From Phoronis australis (lineage: Eukaryota > Phoronida > Phoronidae): 64,000 bases of DNA. Positions 34,430-45,542 of the stretch are shown one piece after another; within the stretch, counting starts at the first letter, position 1; each line of letters opens with the position of its first letter. The notes under the pieces are model-generated. The model was not told the origin of the DNA. It saw only the letters and a list, made by a program, of their open reading frames with translations, and did not search any database. The position numbers and the translations under genes were made by a program. Location of the stretch: contig NMRA01000047.1 of the NCBI GenBank assembly GCA_002633005.1, forward strand, positions 583,326 to 647,325, written 5' to 3'.

Positions 34430-35929
34430 ATTTCACCTGATTGGATGACCCGATTACTTAGAAAAGTATTTTTTTAAATTCTCATGTTGATTTATACCTG
34501 TGAACCGAATTTGAAAAAGATAGCTTTAAAACTGAAGGAGGAGTAGCATTTTGAAAATTATATGACCTTTGCACCAAACGACCTCTTCCGGTGCAATATG
34601 GAATATGATTATATAACCAATCAAAATTTATATACTGTCAAAAGTGATATGCTGAATTTAAAGACCGTACCTGTACCCAATTTGGAGTTAATAAGCCTCA
34701 AAGTTGGTCGGAAGAAGAATAAGAAGAACTAGAAAGATTATTGTCACGGCGTGACAATAACGGACTCTGCGCGTGCGTACACTGGAATTATTATGGGAAG
34801 TTACTGACAGCAACCCGTTTATCAATATGAAAAGGAATTCTTTAAAATTGTAGTAGAAATTACATGTTAATTTTTGATGACCTTTCCACTAATTGACCTA
34901 TTCCGGTGCATTATGAGCCCCGATGAGGGAGTAATTGTTAACTCGATTAAAAGTGTGGTGAATGCTAAAAATCACAGATGTTTTACTTTAAGCACTTCAG
35001 AATACAAGATGATTGAATTGGTCAAACTTTCAGAAGTAAAGTGCACCTATTGACCCCATGGATGCACCAAATGACCTGAAAATTTAGAATTCAAACTCAA
35101 TCGCACTTAGTAAACAGATGTGTAATTTTGAAGTCTCTAGCTCAAAATTTTAGTTTGCACTCAATGAACTTTGACCTATTTTTTTCTGAATGGTTAGGCC
35201 TATTGCGAAGTAAAGTAGGGTATTTAATTTGCATGTTGACTTACACCAGTGTGCTGAAATTGAAAAGAATTCCTTGAAAATCGTAAGACATGTAACATTT
35301 TGAATGTTACATGACCTTTGCACTAATTGACCTTATCCGGTGCATTTTAAGCATCTTTAGGAGAATTATTGCAAAGCCCATGACAAATGTGTTTAACGCT
35401 AAGAATCACAGTTTTCTAACGGTTGACACATCAGAATACTTGCTGATTGAAAATGACAAATTTTCAGAAGAAAAATGCACCTGATGACCTCATGTTTGCA
35501 CTAAATGACCTGAAACTTTGGATTCCGATTTGATTTACCTGTGGCAATCAAACCTGTCAATTTGAAGTGTCTAGCTCAAATTTTTAGTTTGCACCTAATG
35601 ACCTTTAACCTATTTAATCTGATTGGATGACCCGAATACTTAGAAAAGTAATTTTTTTAATTCTTATGTTGACTGATTCCTGTGCACCGAATTTGAAAAA
35701 ATAGCTTCAAAACTGAAGGAGAAGTAGCATTTTGAAAATTATATGACCTTTGCACCAAACGACCTCTTCCGGTGCAATATGGAATATTATTATATAACTA
35801 ATCAATAACTGTCAAAAGTCATATGCTGAATTTAAAGACCGTACCTGCACCCAATTTGGAGTTAATAAGCCTCAAAGTTGGTTGGAAGAAGAATAAGAAT
35901 AAGAATAAGAATAAAATTGAAGAAAATAC

Positions 35930-36112
35930 GGGGAGGGAATTCATAAAATTGCGCAATTTGTGACAAGTTTTTGCAAATTGGTACAATCTTAGAAATAGGT
36001 AAAACATTTCTATAAACCACCGAAAACAAACAATGCTAACCCCCTGGCGGCCGTTACGCACAAAATCCAACATGGCCGCCGCCGAAAACGGAAATTGGCA
36101 TATCTCGGCTAT
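35930..36112. repeat. Left terminal inverted repeat of the 5.66 kb transposon
   Basis: Mirrors 41398-41590. Ends inward at ggcatatctcggctat, the reverse complement of the atagccgacatatgcc block at 41398. Confidence 0.85.
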
Positions 36113-36431
36113 AATCATCGCTAGAGAATAATGTAAGTCAATGTTTTCAATATTTTTGGATGCGAGGACTTCATTTATGCTGTTAGTTTCATGTTTTTAG
36201 GCCATTTACATCTTTGTACACTGTCTCTGGACTGAAAATACCAAACGCTTGGCCCCGCGCATTGTCCCCGGCTAGAAAATGTCAAACGCTTGGTCCCTTA
36301 TTTTTGTTTGTTGGAATCAGGCTGCATTTTATGTCTGAAAAGGTAAATTAGTGATTAGTTTTACTTATTTTAACTCATAATTTCAGATCTGTCTCCGTCA
36401 ACATCCATTGCGTTGAAAACTTTACCTCAAC

Positions 36432-39400
36432 ATGAGTGACGTCAATCCCTTTGAAATTCCTAAAAGAAAGGTCACCAACTGGTCATTATGTTGCCTTCGC
36501 CAAAAACAATCTAACAAAGAATTGCGATCCCCATATAAAAGGAAGTGTTATCACAGTGCCTACCAAACCCTTGAAGACGATTTGAATCGTTTTGTCAACA
36601 ATGATGTACCTTTACCAGTGGGAGTGAACTTGGATTGCCTGGATGATGGTTCAGGAATAGCTAAAACATTTCTAAAGAATGAAGCTAAATACCACAATGG
36701 ATGCCGAGGACTCTTTCGCTCATACATTATGCAGCGAAAATTGGACAAAAGGACCAGGGAAGACGCTGAAAGTGAGAAGAAATCGAGTCCTAAAAAACCC
36801 GGTAAAGTTTTAATGCCCACATGGATCGTACCAATATGCAGTGTGTCTGCTGTGAGAAGATTCAAAATGAAGATGATGAACAAATATATAGAGCTAGAAG
36901 TCACAACTGTCGCAAAAACCTCAACAGACGGGCTACAGAATCCAAGAACTGGGTGGTACTTGCGCGTTTGAACTCTGCTATTGACGCTCAGGCTGGTGAT
37001 GTCCATTATCACATATCTTGTTATACTCAGCTGAAGAACGAAGCTCGAGCTGCCCAGTCTAAGTCGTCGTGTGTCAAGGAAAATGTTAGTCAGCAATACG
37101 ATCCCTTGGTAATCGCTCAGCTAGTAACGTTTATGAAGTTCAACCACTGCACCTTGCTGACTTGAGAAAGCTTTATCATCGTCGTCTGAAGCAGCTGGAT
37201 TGGATTGGTGTGTATGTGCACTCAAAAAGGTTCAAAGAACATATTATAGAGAAGCTAGGGTCCGATTGGTCTGAATACTCAATGGGCCGTGATATTTACA
37301 TCTCTCATAAGAAGACAGTTAGCGCCGCTGTGGCAGAGACGGCACACCTCCAGGTTACTGAGGACAAGGCTAAGAAGATTGCTGAAGTTGGTGTCCTGCT
37401 TCATAAATATATTCTTCTACCACAAGCGCCATTCAATGGGTGATTCAATTCAAACTATTCCAGTGAGCCAGTTCAGAAACCTCTTCTGACCCTTCTAGAC
37501 GTCTTGCTCCAGGGTTCGAACTCTATTGAGGAGAAAATAGCAGAAAACCAGGGTACCATCAGCGCCAGAATGAGAATCGCCCGCACTATCTTTCAACTGA
37601 TATGCAGCAATGCCGCAAAACAAGCTAGCAGAGCTGCTACTCTCTACCAACGTAAGGAGAGAGAGACACCTTTTCCACTATATGTGGGACTGAAGCTGCA
37701 TTTCAATGATCGTCAGAAGGGAATCATTAGAGCTTTTCATGAGTTAGGCATGTCAGTGTCTTACGATCGTGTTCTATCTGTGTCAAAGCGCTTTGCCGAG
37801 GATGGAGTCGTTGTGCCTTCAAATAGCAAGCGGGGAGTTTTCACCACTGGCGCAGTTGATAATATTGATGAGTCTGGTCGCACTGAAGTCCATGGTACTG
37901 CCATTTCTCTGACCAGTCATCCCACTCAAACAAACCCTGAACTGTCACCTCCAACTCTAACCATGCAGACTGATGATATCGCTTCCTGATGACTTTGCCA
38001 TTGTCCCATACATTGATGAGATTGCTGGAGATATCACCCTACAACCTATTCCATCTGGGACAGCCAAACCTTCCTTCACTGAAAATCTCCGAGATCCTTG
38101 ATGAAGCATGGCTCAATCATTTGCACATTGTTTTACTGAATATGACGGACAACCACAAGAGGTTCCAGTGACCTACTCTGGGTTCTTTTCACATGCCCAA
38201 CCTTCAGAAAACGTCAGACCAAGGGCGACAGTTGGTGTTTTTCCCATTTTCTATGAAATGGCTTCGACAATGGCCATGCAGAAACACGCAATGCTTGTGG
38301 TCAAGAAGGCAACAGAGTTTGTAATTCCTGGCCAAGTTCCAGTCATAGAAGGTGACTGTCCTCTCTATGCTCATCAGAAAAAATGTCAATGGGGGTGCCC
38401 TGATGAAGTCGGTGAATCAAAAATGGTATGCTTCATGGGTATGCTTCACATCGAAATGGCATCTCAAGAGTGTGGAGGTAAACTGTTGGACGGATCTGGA
38501 TGGGACCACATGTTCTCCCTAGCCAATGTTTTCACTCCTGGTTTTGCATCATCTCTTCTGGATGGAAAGCATGTCAAGCGTACCAGGTATGCATACCAGC
38601 TCACTCTTGCCTGGCTTAATGAGCTAAAGCAACAGGCATATAATGAGTTCTGTCATGAAGGTTATGGACCTCACGAAAGCTTTGATATGTGGGAAAAACT
38701 CTTCAGCAATGCCCCAACAGTTTGTTACTGGAAAATTATGATAGACTATCTGCTAATTAACTGTCGCTTCATTCGAGGTCAGAGACTGGGCAATTGGCCA
38801 TTGACGTTGAACGCCTGTGAAGAAATGTGTCCGTCGTTTTTTGCGTTTGGACATACGAATTACGCACGCTGGATGCCTGTTTTCTTGAGAGATATGGCAC
38901 AACTTCCACAGACCCACCCTTCAGTGCACGAAGCTTTCATGGAAGGGAAATTTGTTGTTCAACGTAGTGACAGGAAGTTTTCTTTGATGGCTCTTGACCA
39001 GAGCCAAGAGCACAGTATCAAGTTCTTGAAAGAGGACAGTGGTTCAAAGGGACTCTATGGCCAACAAGAGGAGAAAGAAGTGATTGAGCTCTCAAGGCCA
39101 GAAGTCTTGAGGTTAATTGATGAGTTTGAGGATGCATGCTTCTCTACGACAAGAAGCAAGGACAATTTGGAACATCCTGAGTCTTCCATTGCTGAAACAA
39201 CAAAGTTTCTGAAGGACCTCAAAGTTCTATGCGACCTTGTGAAGGAGGGTCGAGTTGTCAATCCATTCAAGGAGACTGGCTTAGATCTCATTACTTTGGA
39301 CACCGGTGAAATCATGGATCCTGAGATCATCAACTGCCTTAGGGAAGCTCCGAACATTGGTCAAGCCAAATTCACACAGAGTTTGTTAAAACCAGAACTG

Positions 39401-40974
39401 TAATTTCTACCAAACCATTGTCTGACATCATTCCAAGGATCAACTTGTTTACTTTCGCCAACAGGCCACCCACTGATTTGATGAAGGCTAGTGACAAGCT
39501 GGGATCTGCCAAAGCGAATACGGCTTTCATCACCAAGATGTTTATGTCACTCCAAGCTCGTCCTGAAGTAGATATCTTAGATTTTTTCAAGCACGAAAAC
39601 CAGCGTGAACCCCCGTCATTATGCGATAGAGGTAAACTTCGGTCAGGAACAAAGTCTGATATTCTTGCATGTCTGCCTGGCATGCCTGTTTCTGGCCGAT
39701 CTCTGGCAGTCAAGGAAGCTTCTGTAGTGGTTCTCGATATGGCCGCCGTAATACATATTATCAAACCCCAGCGTGCAAAAGTTTTTGGGGAGTATACACA
39801 GATTCAATTGCTGCCATACGTGGAAAGCCAGATGACAGAGAACACAAGAAGAGTGGACACAGTCTGGGACACATACAGAGAGGATAGTCTTAAGTCACAG
39901 ACTCGTGTGAAGCGTGGTGAGACTGGAATACGACGAACACGTGTCTCGGCTAAGATACCAATGCCCAGGGGAACTCAGTGGCAGACATTCCTCAATGATT
40001 GTCAAAACAAGGACGAGCTCTTCCAGTTCATCAGCCAGAACCTTTTGAGTAACACAGCTGATTCACAATACCAACTTGTTACAACAAAGGCCGACCTAGT
40101 ACTCAGCAACAAACCAACACACGTATCAACATTGTCTCCATGCCTACAGGAAGAAGCTGACACGAGGATGATGCTGCATTTGCAACATGCAGCTGTTCAA
40201 GGTCACACCAAGGCTTACCTTAGGACAGTTGACAGTGACGTGGTGGTTCTAGCAGTCAGCTTCTTTCACGAACTAGGTCTTTCAGAGTTGTGGATTGGAT
40301 TTGGATTTGGATCTGGAAAAAACTATAAATATATTCCTATCCACCAAATCTCGCAAAATTTTGGGCCGCAGAAATGTGAAGCACTCCCACTTTTCCATGC
40401 ACTGACAAGTTGTGATGTCGTCTCAGCAATGTTCGGGATTGGAAGACGAACTGCATGGAATGCTTGGGCTGTTTTCCCCGAGGTCACAGATACTTTTATT
40501 ACCATCACTCGTGACCCAACTATCCTCACACTTGACCCGCTTCATATGCGACACCTTTAACGCTGGACAGTACTAATGTACAGTAAGAACTCCGGGACAC
40601 ACTCTGTGAATGAAGCTAGAAAGCTTCTGTTCACCCATGGCCTCAAGACTCTGAAATCACTACCACCAACACAGCATGCTTTATTCCAACATGCTAAGCG
40701 TGCCCTGCTCACTGCAGCTTTTGTTTGGAAACAGTCCCTTGCCAAAAAAACCCAGATACCAAACCCAGATCAATGGGGTTGGGAATGGAATGCTAGAATT
40801 AAAAAGTGGGTGCCATATTGGACAGATCTGGAAGATGTAAGCCAGGCGTGTTCCCTACTTCTCCATTGTGGCTGTGTTGTTGCCTGCAAAGGCAATTGTA
40901 AGTGCCATCGAGCTGGACTCCGGTGTACCACATTGTGCAAATGTGAAGGTGCCTGCACCAGCAATGACTCATAA
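36432..40974 (+). pseudogene. Transposon-borne protein with EEAD nuclease-like core and CXC C-terminus, several lesions
   Basis: A continuous protein of roughly 1,500 residues is spread over successive frames. It starts at ATG 36432 (MSDVNPFEIPKR), has an N-terminal Cys/His stretch (MQCVCCEKI at about 36840, HYHISCY), a long middle part (38108-39380, with PVIEGDCPLYAHQKKCQW and LLDGSGW) and a nuclease-like part. That part has EEADTRMMLH at 40150, TVDSDVVVLA at about 40225 and LTSCDVVSAMFGIGRRTAW at about 40400, echoing the acidic motifs and helix-hairpin-helix of XPG/FEN (PIN-like) nucleases. The C-terminus (40866-40968) has CKGNCKCHRAGLRCTTLCKC, a CXC/tesmin-type cysteine motif. Frameshifts near 36810, 37130, 37985, 38090-38135 and 39381, and in-frame stops at 37441 and 40558, break it. 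From memory, multi-copy relatives occur in cnidarians, fish and echinoderms. Confidence 0.8.
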
Positions 40975-41075
40975 ACTTGACATTTCACCTTTCTCATTAT
41001 CTAGTTGCTTTATAAGTACATGATACAAATTAGCACCAGCAGTATTTGGGTGACCATTGTGTTCATTCAGTTGCT

Positions 41076-41081
41076 AATAAA
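41076..41081 (+). promoter_or_regulatory. Polyadenylation signal AATAAA for the transposon gene
   Basis: AATAAA lies about 100 bases after the stop codon at 40972-40974, in the sense orientation and inside the element. Confidence 0.6.
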
Positions 41082-41397
41082 ATATCTATGTTTCTATGTC
41101 TCAGACTAGAAGTATTATCACACTCAGCTGAACAAGTCCTATTTTGTTCAAATCTGGTTTTGGAAAATGAACATTTTTGGATTTTGTGCTGCGAATCACA
41201 TCGAAATACCCATTAATTAAACAAAGTAACTTCTATTAGGACAAACATAAATTTGAGTTATTTGTGAATAAAAGTTGCCTTAAAAGTATCATTTTGCATT
41301 GGAATCGAACTCAAACAATAAAACCAACACCAGAAATGAACTCCTCAAGCCCCATAATATTGGAAAGATGATATTAGAATTTGTTCTAGTGGTAATA

Positions 41398-41590
41398 ATA
41401 GCCGACATATGCCAATTTTCATTTCGGCGGCGGCCATATTGGATTTTGCGCGTAACGACCACCAGGGGGTGAGCACACTTTGTTTGCGGTGTTTTTTGAA
41501 TTTCCTTTGTTTATACCTAACAGCGTACCAAATTGCAAAAACTTGTCACAAATTGCCCAATTTTTGCAAATCTGCATATATTCCCTCCCC
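41398..41590. repeat. Right terminal inverted repeat of the 5.66 kb transposon
   Basis: Reverse complement, with substitutions, of 35930-36112. It shares the blocks ggcggcggccatattgg, gcgcgtaacgacc and gcaaaaacttgtcacaaatt. Confidence 0.85.
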
Positions 41591-41602
41591 AGGAACAACA
41601 GC

Positions 41603-41626
41603 ACTCTGCGCTTGTACGCGCAGAGT
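41603..41626. other. Short perfect hairpin just outside the transposon
   Basis: actctgcgc and gcgcagagt form a 9 bp stem around a 6-base loop, 12 bases beyond the right TIR. The word actctgcgc also occurs in the tandem array left of the transposon (ggactctgcgcgtgcg). Confidence 0.6.
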
Positions 41627-42921
41627 AATAACACCCGCAAGCAATGATGTTCTAGTCAGTACAACCTTTTGTTGTTTGTGCCGGGATCTGGCGGTGACGC
41701 AACATATGGCACGAAAACGCAGCTTCACCTATTTATTTACCTTAGCATCATTCAACAAAGAATGGACTCACCGGAGACAGCCCAAGAGTTGTTATCTCTG
41801 CGGCGAAGGATGTTAAAGTTGAGTCTCCGATGAGTTGCCAGCAGTCACTGGTACGGTGCGCGGCTTTAGACGCTCTGCGGCTGGGTTAAAGATCTTTTAT
41901 AGGCCTAACTATCCCCAATTCCCGTACCAGGAGGAATTTCAAAAATAACTTGACTTGGCTGCGTCAGATAAAATTTGCGTGCTTGAACTCGAGGCTTTGC
42001 TAGGACTGTCTGGTTAGTCTAATACACCTAAAATAACAAAATTCCGTTGAAGTTAGGGTTTAAAGCTTCATCGTACTAAATACAAGATGTCGCTACGCTG
42101 TACCGCAAAAGGGATCCGACCACTAATTGCCACTTCTATTGTTCTTGAGACGTGTGTACAGAGCAAGATAATCTGTGTTTAACAGATTATTAACCAGACG
42201 GAATTTGAGACCCTGCATGCAGGCGCATTAGACAACGGAGGCCATATGCTGAAGGAGCAAACTAAACACTAATAACTAAAGGTAAACCCCTGGTTATTGA
42301 TCATTTGTCGTTGGACTACATCATTCTGTCAATGGTAGGTACATTCACATAAATTGGTATGGCAAAAAATCTTTGGAACGCTTTCGGCGTTTCCGCAAAA
42401 ACTTTTGATTTCATATCACCCGGTTCATTTGGGCATTTTTAAATTGAGGGTTTAACTGCCTTCTACGCTGTTCCAGTAAATAGTTTTTACAGACAGATTA
42501 CGTGTTTATGGTAGACTTTCTGCTGTTAAATGGCCGGCGTGTTATTTTTATTGTTTTCCAGGTTTACTTTTTCAAAAATGTTCAGTCAGCCGTTGAGTCG
42601 TGACACGCCGGCGTGCACATAGGAATGATAGGTGTAGCCTGTCCACGGATGAACAGTCAGTGAATATACGTCAAGATAAAAATTATATGCGAAAATGCAA
42701 TTTTCTCAAGTAATATGAGAATCAAAATACCTAACTTTTGAAATTATATATCCCTTCATCAGATGAGTTGAAAGACTATTGTCAAAATAGAAATAGCTGT
42801 TGTCGTTTGTTAACTTTTGTCTGAATTGCATAAACAGCGAGGTGCTCAGTAAATGTTGACTGAAATGCGACTTACAAAATATATTGTATTGGAAACTAGT
42901 GGCGCATTTCTATTCAAGTAG
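41627..42921. other. No gene recognised
   Basis: Intergenic DNA. The open stretch at 41409-41816 is mostly the transposon terminus read through and is not a gene. Confidence 0.35.
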
Positions 42922-43331
42922 CGGGTTGCACGAAACAGTCCCAAATGGGACTCGACTAAGTTCCATAAACTTTTTGCTTTTGTTTTGTTCTTTACAGATG
43001 TAATATTTTTTTCTATCGTTTTATCTTTATTAAGATCACTTCTTTAACTAAATGACAGTTTCTAGTAATATAACAGAGCCCTTAATGCAATCAAAATACT
43101 TAGGGACTTAGTCCTTAAATTAGGGGTGTTGCATGAAAAGGTCCCTACTTATTTTCAATAATACTGAGATTTCAATGTAGAATTCACCCTCGATTTGTAT
43201 CAAAATGACTTAGTGCTGAGACTCAAACAGCGTAAGAAAGGCCAATCAATGTTTTCACAACCCCAAAAACACGCAGAAGATTTAGGGAACTTAGTTGAGT
43301 CCCTATTTAGGACTGTTTTACGCAACCGGGC
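42922..43331. mobile_element. Fold-back MITE of about 410 bp
   Basis: gcgggttgcacgaaacagtc, then caaatgggactcgactaagt at 42922-42969 mirrors 43285-43331 (acttagttgagtccctattt, then aggactgttttacgcaacc) with few mismatches. Termini of about 47 bp and no coding capacity. The open stretch at 43195-43653 starts within it. Confidence 0.8.
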
Positions 43332-44152
43332 ACGGGAATCCCAACTGATATGCTATTTGTCGAAGTTAGAAACATTTGCCACAGCTGATTCTTATCGAAA
43401 ACGAGCAGTTCAGCGCCAACGTAGACATCAAGGATTTCCATCAAAACTGAATGAACTGCTTCGCTGTTTCTACAATAAAAATTGTGTTCGATTTGAACAC
43501 AGGATGCAGGATAAATGTAGCTGCCTGAGAATGGTTCGTTCTTTAAATTATTCCCGTATGGAAGTTAGTCAAGTAAAGTCTTTCACAGCGATTAGTCGTC
43601 TGAGCCATTTTCCGAACTTCTGGTCCTTACTAAAGAAACGTTGGGTTTTCTGAAAAAGAAAAAACACCATTAGTTCCCAATAAACCGTTTTCTTATTCAT
43701 ATTTCTCAGAATGTCGCAAAAATACATTTTATTTGATTGCGAATCAGTTTAAGGCAAGTTCAAAACGATAAGTGATCTCAAAGTTTCGACGAAAGGCGGT
43801 TGCATACCAGCTTTTAACTTGATGTTGCATTTCGCCGTTGAGATGGCTAAAGACAAAAATCGTTTAGGCCGTTTACCCTCATAAATCGGTCTACCAACAA
43901 GAACATTGAAACAATAAGTTACCCGAGAAAACGCTAATCAGAATTTATTGGGGTTTTAGTTTTTATTCAGGGCGAAATGCAGCTTTATGTTTAAGCTGGA
44001 TCTGGAAGATGACCTCTAGAGTGATTTTCCTTGCTTACACACTTCTACTGTATTTCCGTATATGACTTCTCGTATACGGCCAGACAGACTGTTGACCGCT
44101 CATTATAATTTCAATTGCAAATTTACGACTTCAGTGTCTGGACCGATCCAGA
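43332..44152. other. No gene recognised
   Basis: Contains the remainder of the open stretch 43195-43653 (about 107 residues, basic, no family motif). I see no splice sites or homologous copy to support it as a gene. Confidence 0.25.
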
Positions 44153-44283
44153 ATTTTTAGTTAGGGGGCCAGGACAGAGGATTAGCCAGTATTTTGTCCG
44201 TCAGACATTTGCACCACTTAACTGCCAAATGGAATCTGTTTTGGGGGTCAAGGCCCTCTTGGCCCCCATGTAAATCCGCCGTT
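44153..44283. mobile_element. GGCGGATTTAG-type MITE, short copy
   Basis: gatccagaatttttagttag and gggggccaggac at the left; ggcccccatgtaaatccgcc at the right. It resembles the 11060-11217 copy in reverse (gtcagacatttgcacc shared). Confidence 0.6.
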
Positions 44284-45047
44284 GAGTGTGATCCGAGTTA
44301 TTGGTTTAATCACAGAAGCTAAATTTGAATGTGTTACAGTACAAGGTAGGCTTTAAAGTGAGGAAGGGGTTTGTGCTTGATTTTGTATATTCTTAAGACT
44401 TTAAGGAAGGGCGTTTGTGAGTGTTTTTTTTGCATTTTTAATACTTTCTATTTAATAGCGTGCTTCAATTAATTGAATCCATATCAATGTCTTCCATTGT
44501 GTAACAAAGAAGTTTCACTCTCATTATATTGCGTAACTTCATTGGTTTTTCTCAAGTGTTTCACATATAAGCGTGTGTACATCATTCCGGATAGAGGTAC
44601 ATCTTCTCATGCAGGTCCACAGATTTAAATAAGCGCATACGGTTACTCCCACGTACCGGAAATTTGCGAAAATAGAACCACCCATGAACATGGGCGTATT
44701 TTCGAAAAGTTTTCCAAAAGTACACCCATGTAATGCGTTCTCTGGTGCACATTGTTGTTTATTTTGACAAGGCATTATCGCAATTTCCCTCTAACGCCTA
44801 TAATATCCGACCCTGGATCTATTTCTGGGAATTCCCGGTACGTATATACATTGTTCGTTCATTGTAAAAGGAAAAGGTGGTAGTCAACACAATTTGGCAG
44901 TGTCAGGAGACTGCATGTATGTTGATTATTTTTGCCCATTTTCAAACAAATGGGAAAAGATATGCATCCAGATTCGTCTCTGCCTCAATTTAACTCAGGC
45001 TTGTGGATTGTCATTCTTTTCATTTTTACTTCAAATCTACTTTACAG
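44284..45047 (+). other. Upstream region of cysteine-rich gene copy 1, probable 5' UTR intron end
   Basis: From about 44880 the sequence resembles the region upstream of copy 2 (about 60005): ggtagtcaacac, tgcatgtatgttg and gcccattttcaaacaaat. The duplication therefore included 5' sequence. The stretch ends ctactttacag directly before the ATG, a splice acceptor, so an untranslated first exon should exist farther upstream. I could not identify it. Confidence 0.5.
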
Positions 45048-45542
45048 ATGACCCGCGTCGGCCTCTTCCTCTTTATTTTCGTCCTTAAACTGAGCTGCTT
45101 CGGCGGCTGTTGGTCTACCTACGTGTTCGATCCGAGTCAGCGCCTGTATCAGGATTTTGCGAAAACTTGTCGCAACAAAGACGGTTCTCGCAACTTTTGG
45201 TGCGAAACTTTCTGCCCTTATATTCGTCACATGTACATCAATAGCTTCACCAAGTCTTCGTTATGCGTGTACGGGCTGGAAAATCGTCTCAACTGCTCTG
45301 AGGTAACGGATGCCTGTAGTCCTAAAAAAACTACGCTGTCCTGGTGTTATGCCTTTCACGTCCAAGTTGACTCTTTTGGGTACATACAAGGCAAATCCGA
45401 GGAATTCTCATCCTGTTTCTTCGACGGCAAGCCGACTTCGACGTGTGCAAAACAGCCCGAATGTATGAAGTGGTGCGAACCTTTAATAGAAAATTCAAAG
45501 ATATTCCGGATACTTCTTGAATCTTCATTACCGGGGGCATAG
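45048..45542 (+). CDS. Secreted cysteine-rich protein, copy 1, first coding exon (splice donor lost)
   Basis: ATG at 45048 directly follows an acceptor (ttacag). Residues 1-23 (MTRVGLFLFIFVLKLSCFGG, then CWS) form a signal peptide. The secreted part has cysteines at 41, 52, 56, 73, 83, 90, 100, 123, 133, 139 and 143, with an NCS glycosylation site and a conserved block TCRNKDGSRNFWCETFCPY. In paralogue copy 2 the exon ends after codon 151 (ENSK) at a gtaata donor. Here the same position (45501) reads atattc, a G-to-A change at the invariant first intron base. Translation then runs on 13 residues to TAG at 45540-45542, giving 164 residues without the last exon. Alternatively the gene is dying or uses an unseen site. 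I do not recognise the family. Confidence 0.75.
   Translation: MTRVGLFLFIFVLKLSCFGGCWSTYVFDPSQRLYQDFAKTCRNKDGSRNFWCETFCPYIRHMYINSFTKSSLCVYGLENRLNCSEVTDACSPKKTTLSWCYAFHVQVDSFGYIQGKSEEFSSCFFDGKPTSTCAKQPECMKWCEPLIENSKIFRILLESSLPGA

Larger units (their letters stand above)
32275..35929. repeat. Tandem array of about 1.18 kb higher-order units
   Basis: The marker cctgcacccaatttggagtt-like block recurs at 32292, 33475, 34670 and 35844 (spacings 1183, 1195, 1174), giving three full units and one partial. Each unit has a (gaagaataa)n tract; a near-palindrome attgtcacggcgtgacaat is seen after that tract. Each unit is itself made of diverged sub-units of about 330-430 bp, each with atgacctttgcac and a ccggtgca-like word. 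I find no ORF beyond chance. The array stops at 35929, where a DNA transposon begins. Confidence 0.93.
35930..41590 (+). mobile_element. 5.66 kb DNA transposon with long TIRs, carrying a nuclease-like/CXC gene
   Basis: The element runs from ggggagggaatt at 35930 to its inverted counterpart ttccctcccc at 41581-41590. The inverted repeats are about 183 bp (35930-36112) and 193 bp (41398-41590), diverged but aligned along their length, with gacaagtttttgcaa and the 'atggccgccgccgaaa' block in both. No convincing target-site duplication is seen (left flank gaaaatac, right flank aggaacaa). The only gene inside is the broken multi-domain ORF at 36432-40974. XPG-like nuclease features and long TIRs recall the Academ superfamily (AcademX lineage); this assignment is inference. 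Confidence 0.8.

Noticed and set aside
32275-35929. CRISPR-like or coding tandem repeat
   Set aside because: Units are over 1 kb, with diverged sub-units and no short identical repeat/unique spacer pattern; no open frame persists through units.
36432-40974. Spliced cellular gene with introns at the frame changes
   Set aside because: Frame changes occur without GT-AG pairs at the right places, two are plain stop codons in an otherwise continuous frame, and the whole lies between TIRs.
43195-43653. 152-codon ORF as a gene
   Set aside because: Its first third is the arm of a fold-back MITE and the rest has no motif, no splice sites and no paralogue.
45501-45510. AT-AC (minor spliceosome) donor in copy 1
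   Set aside because: atattccgg does not match the strict atatcctt consensus, the paralogue has an ordinary GT donor, and the intron ends in a normal AG acceptor.
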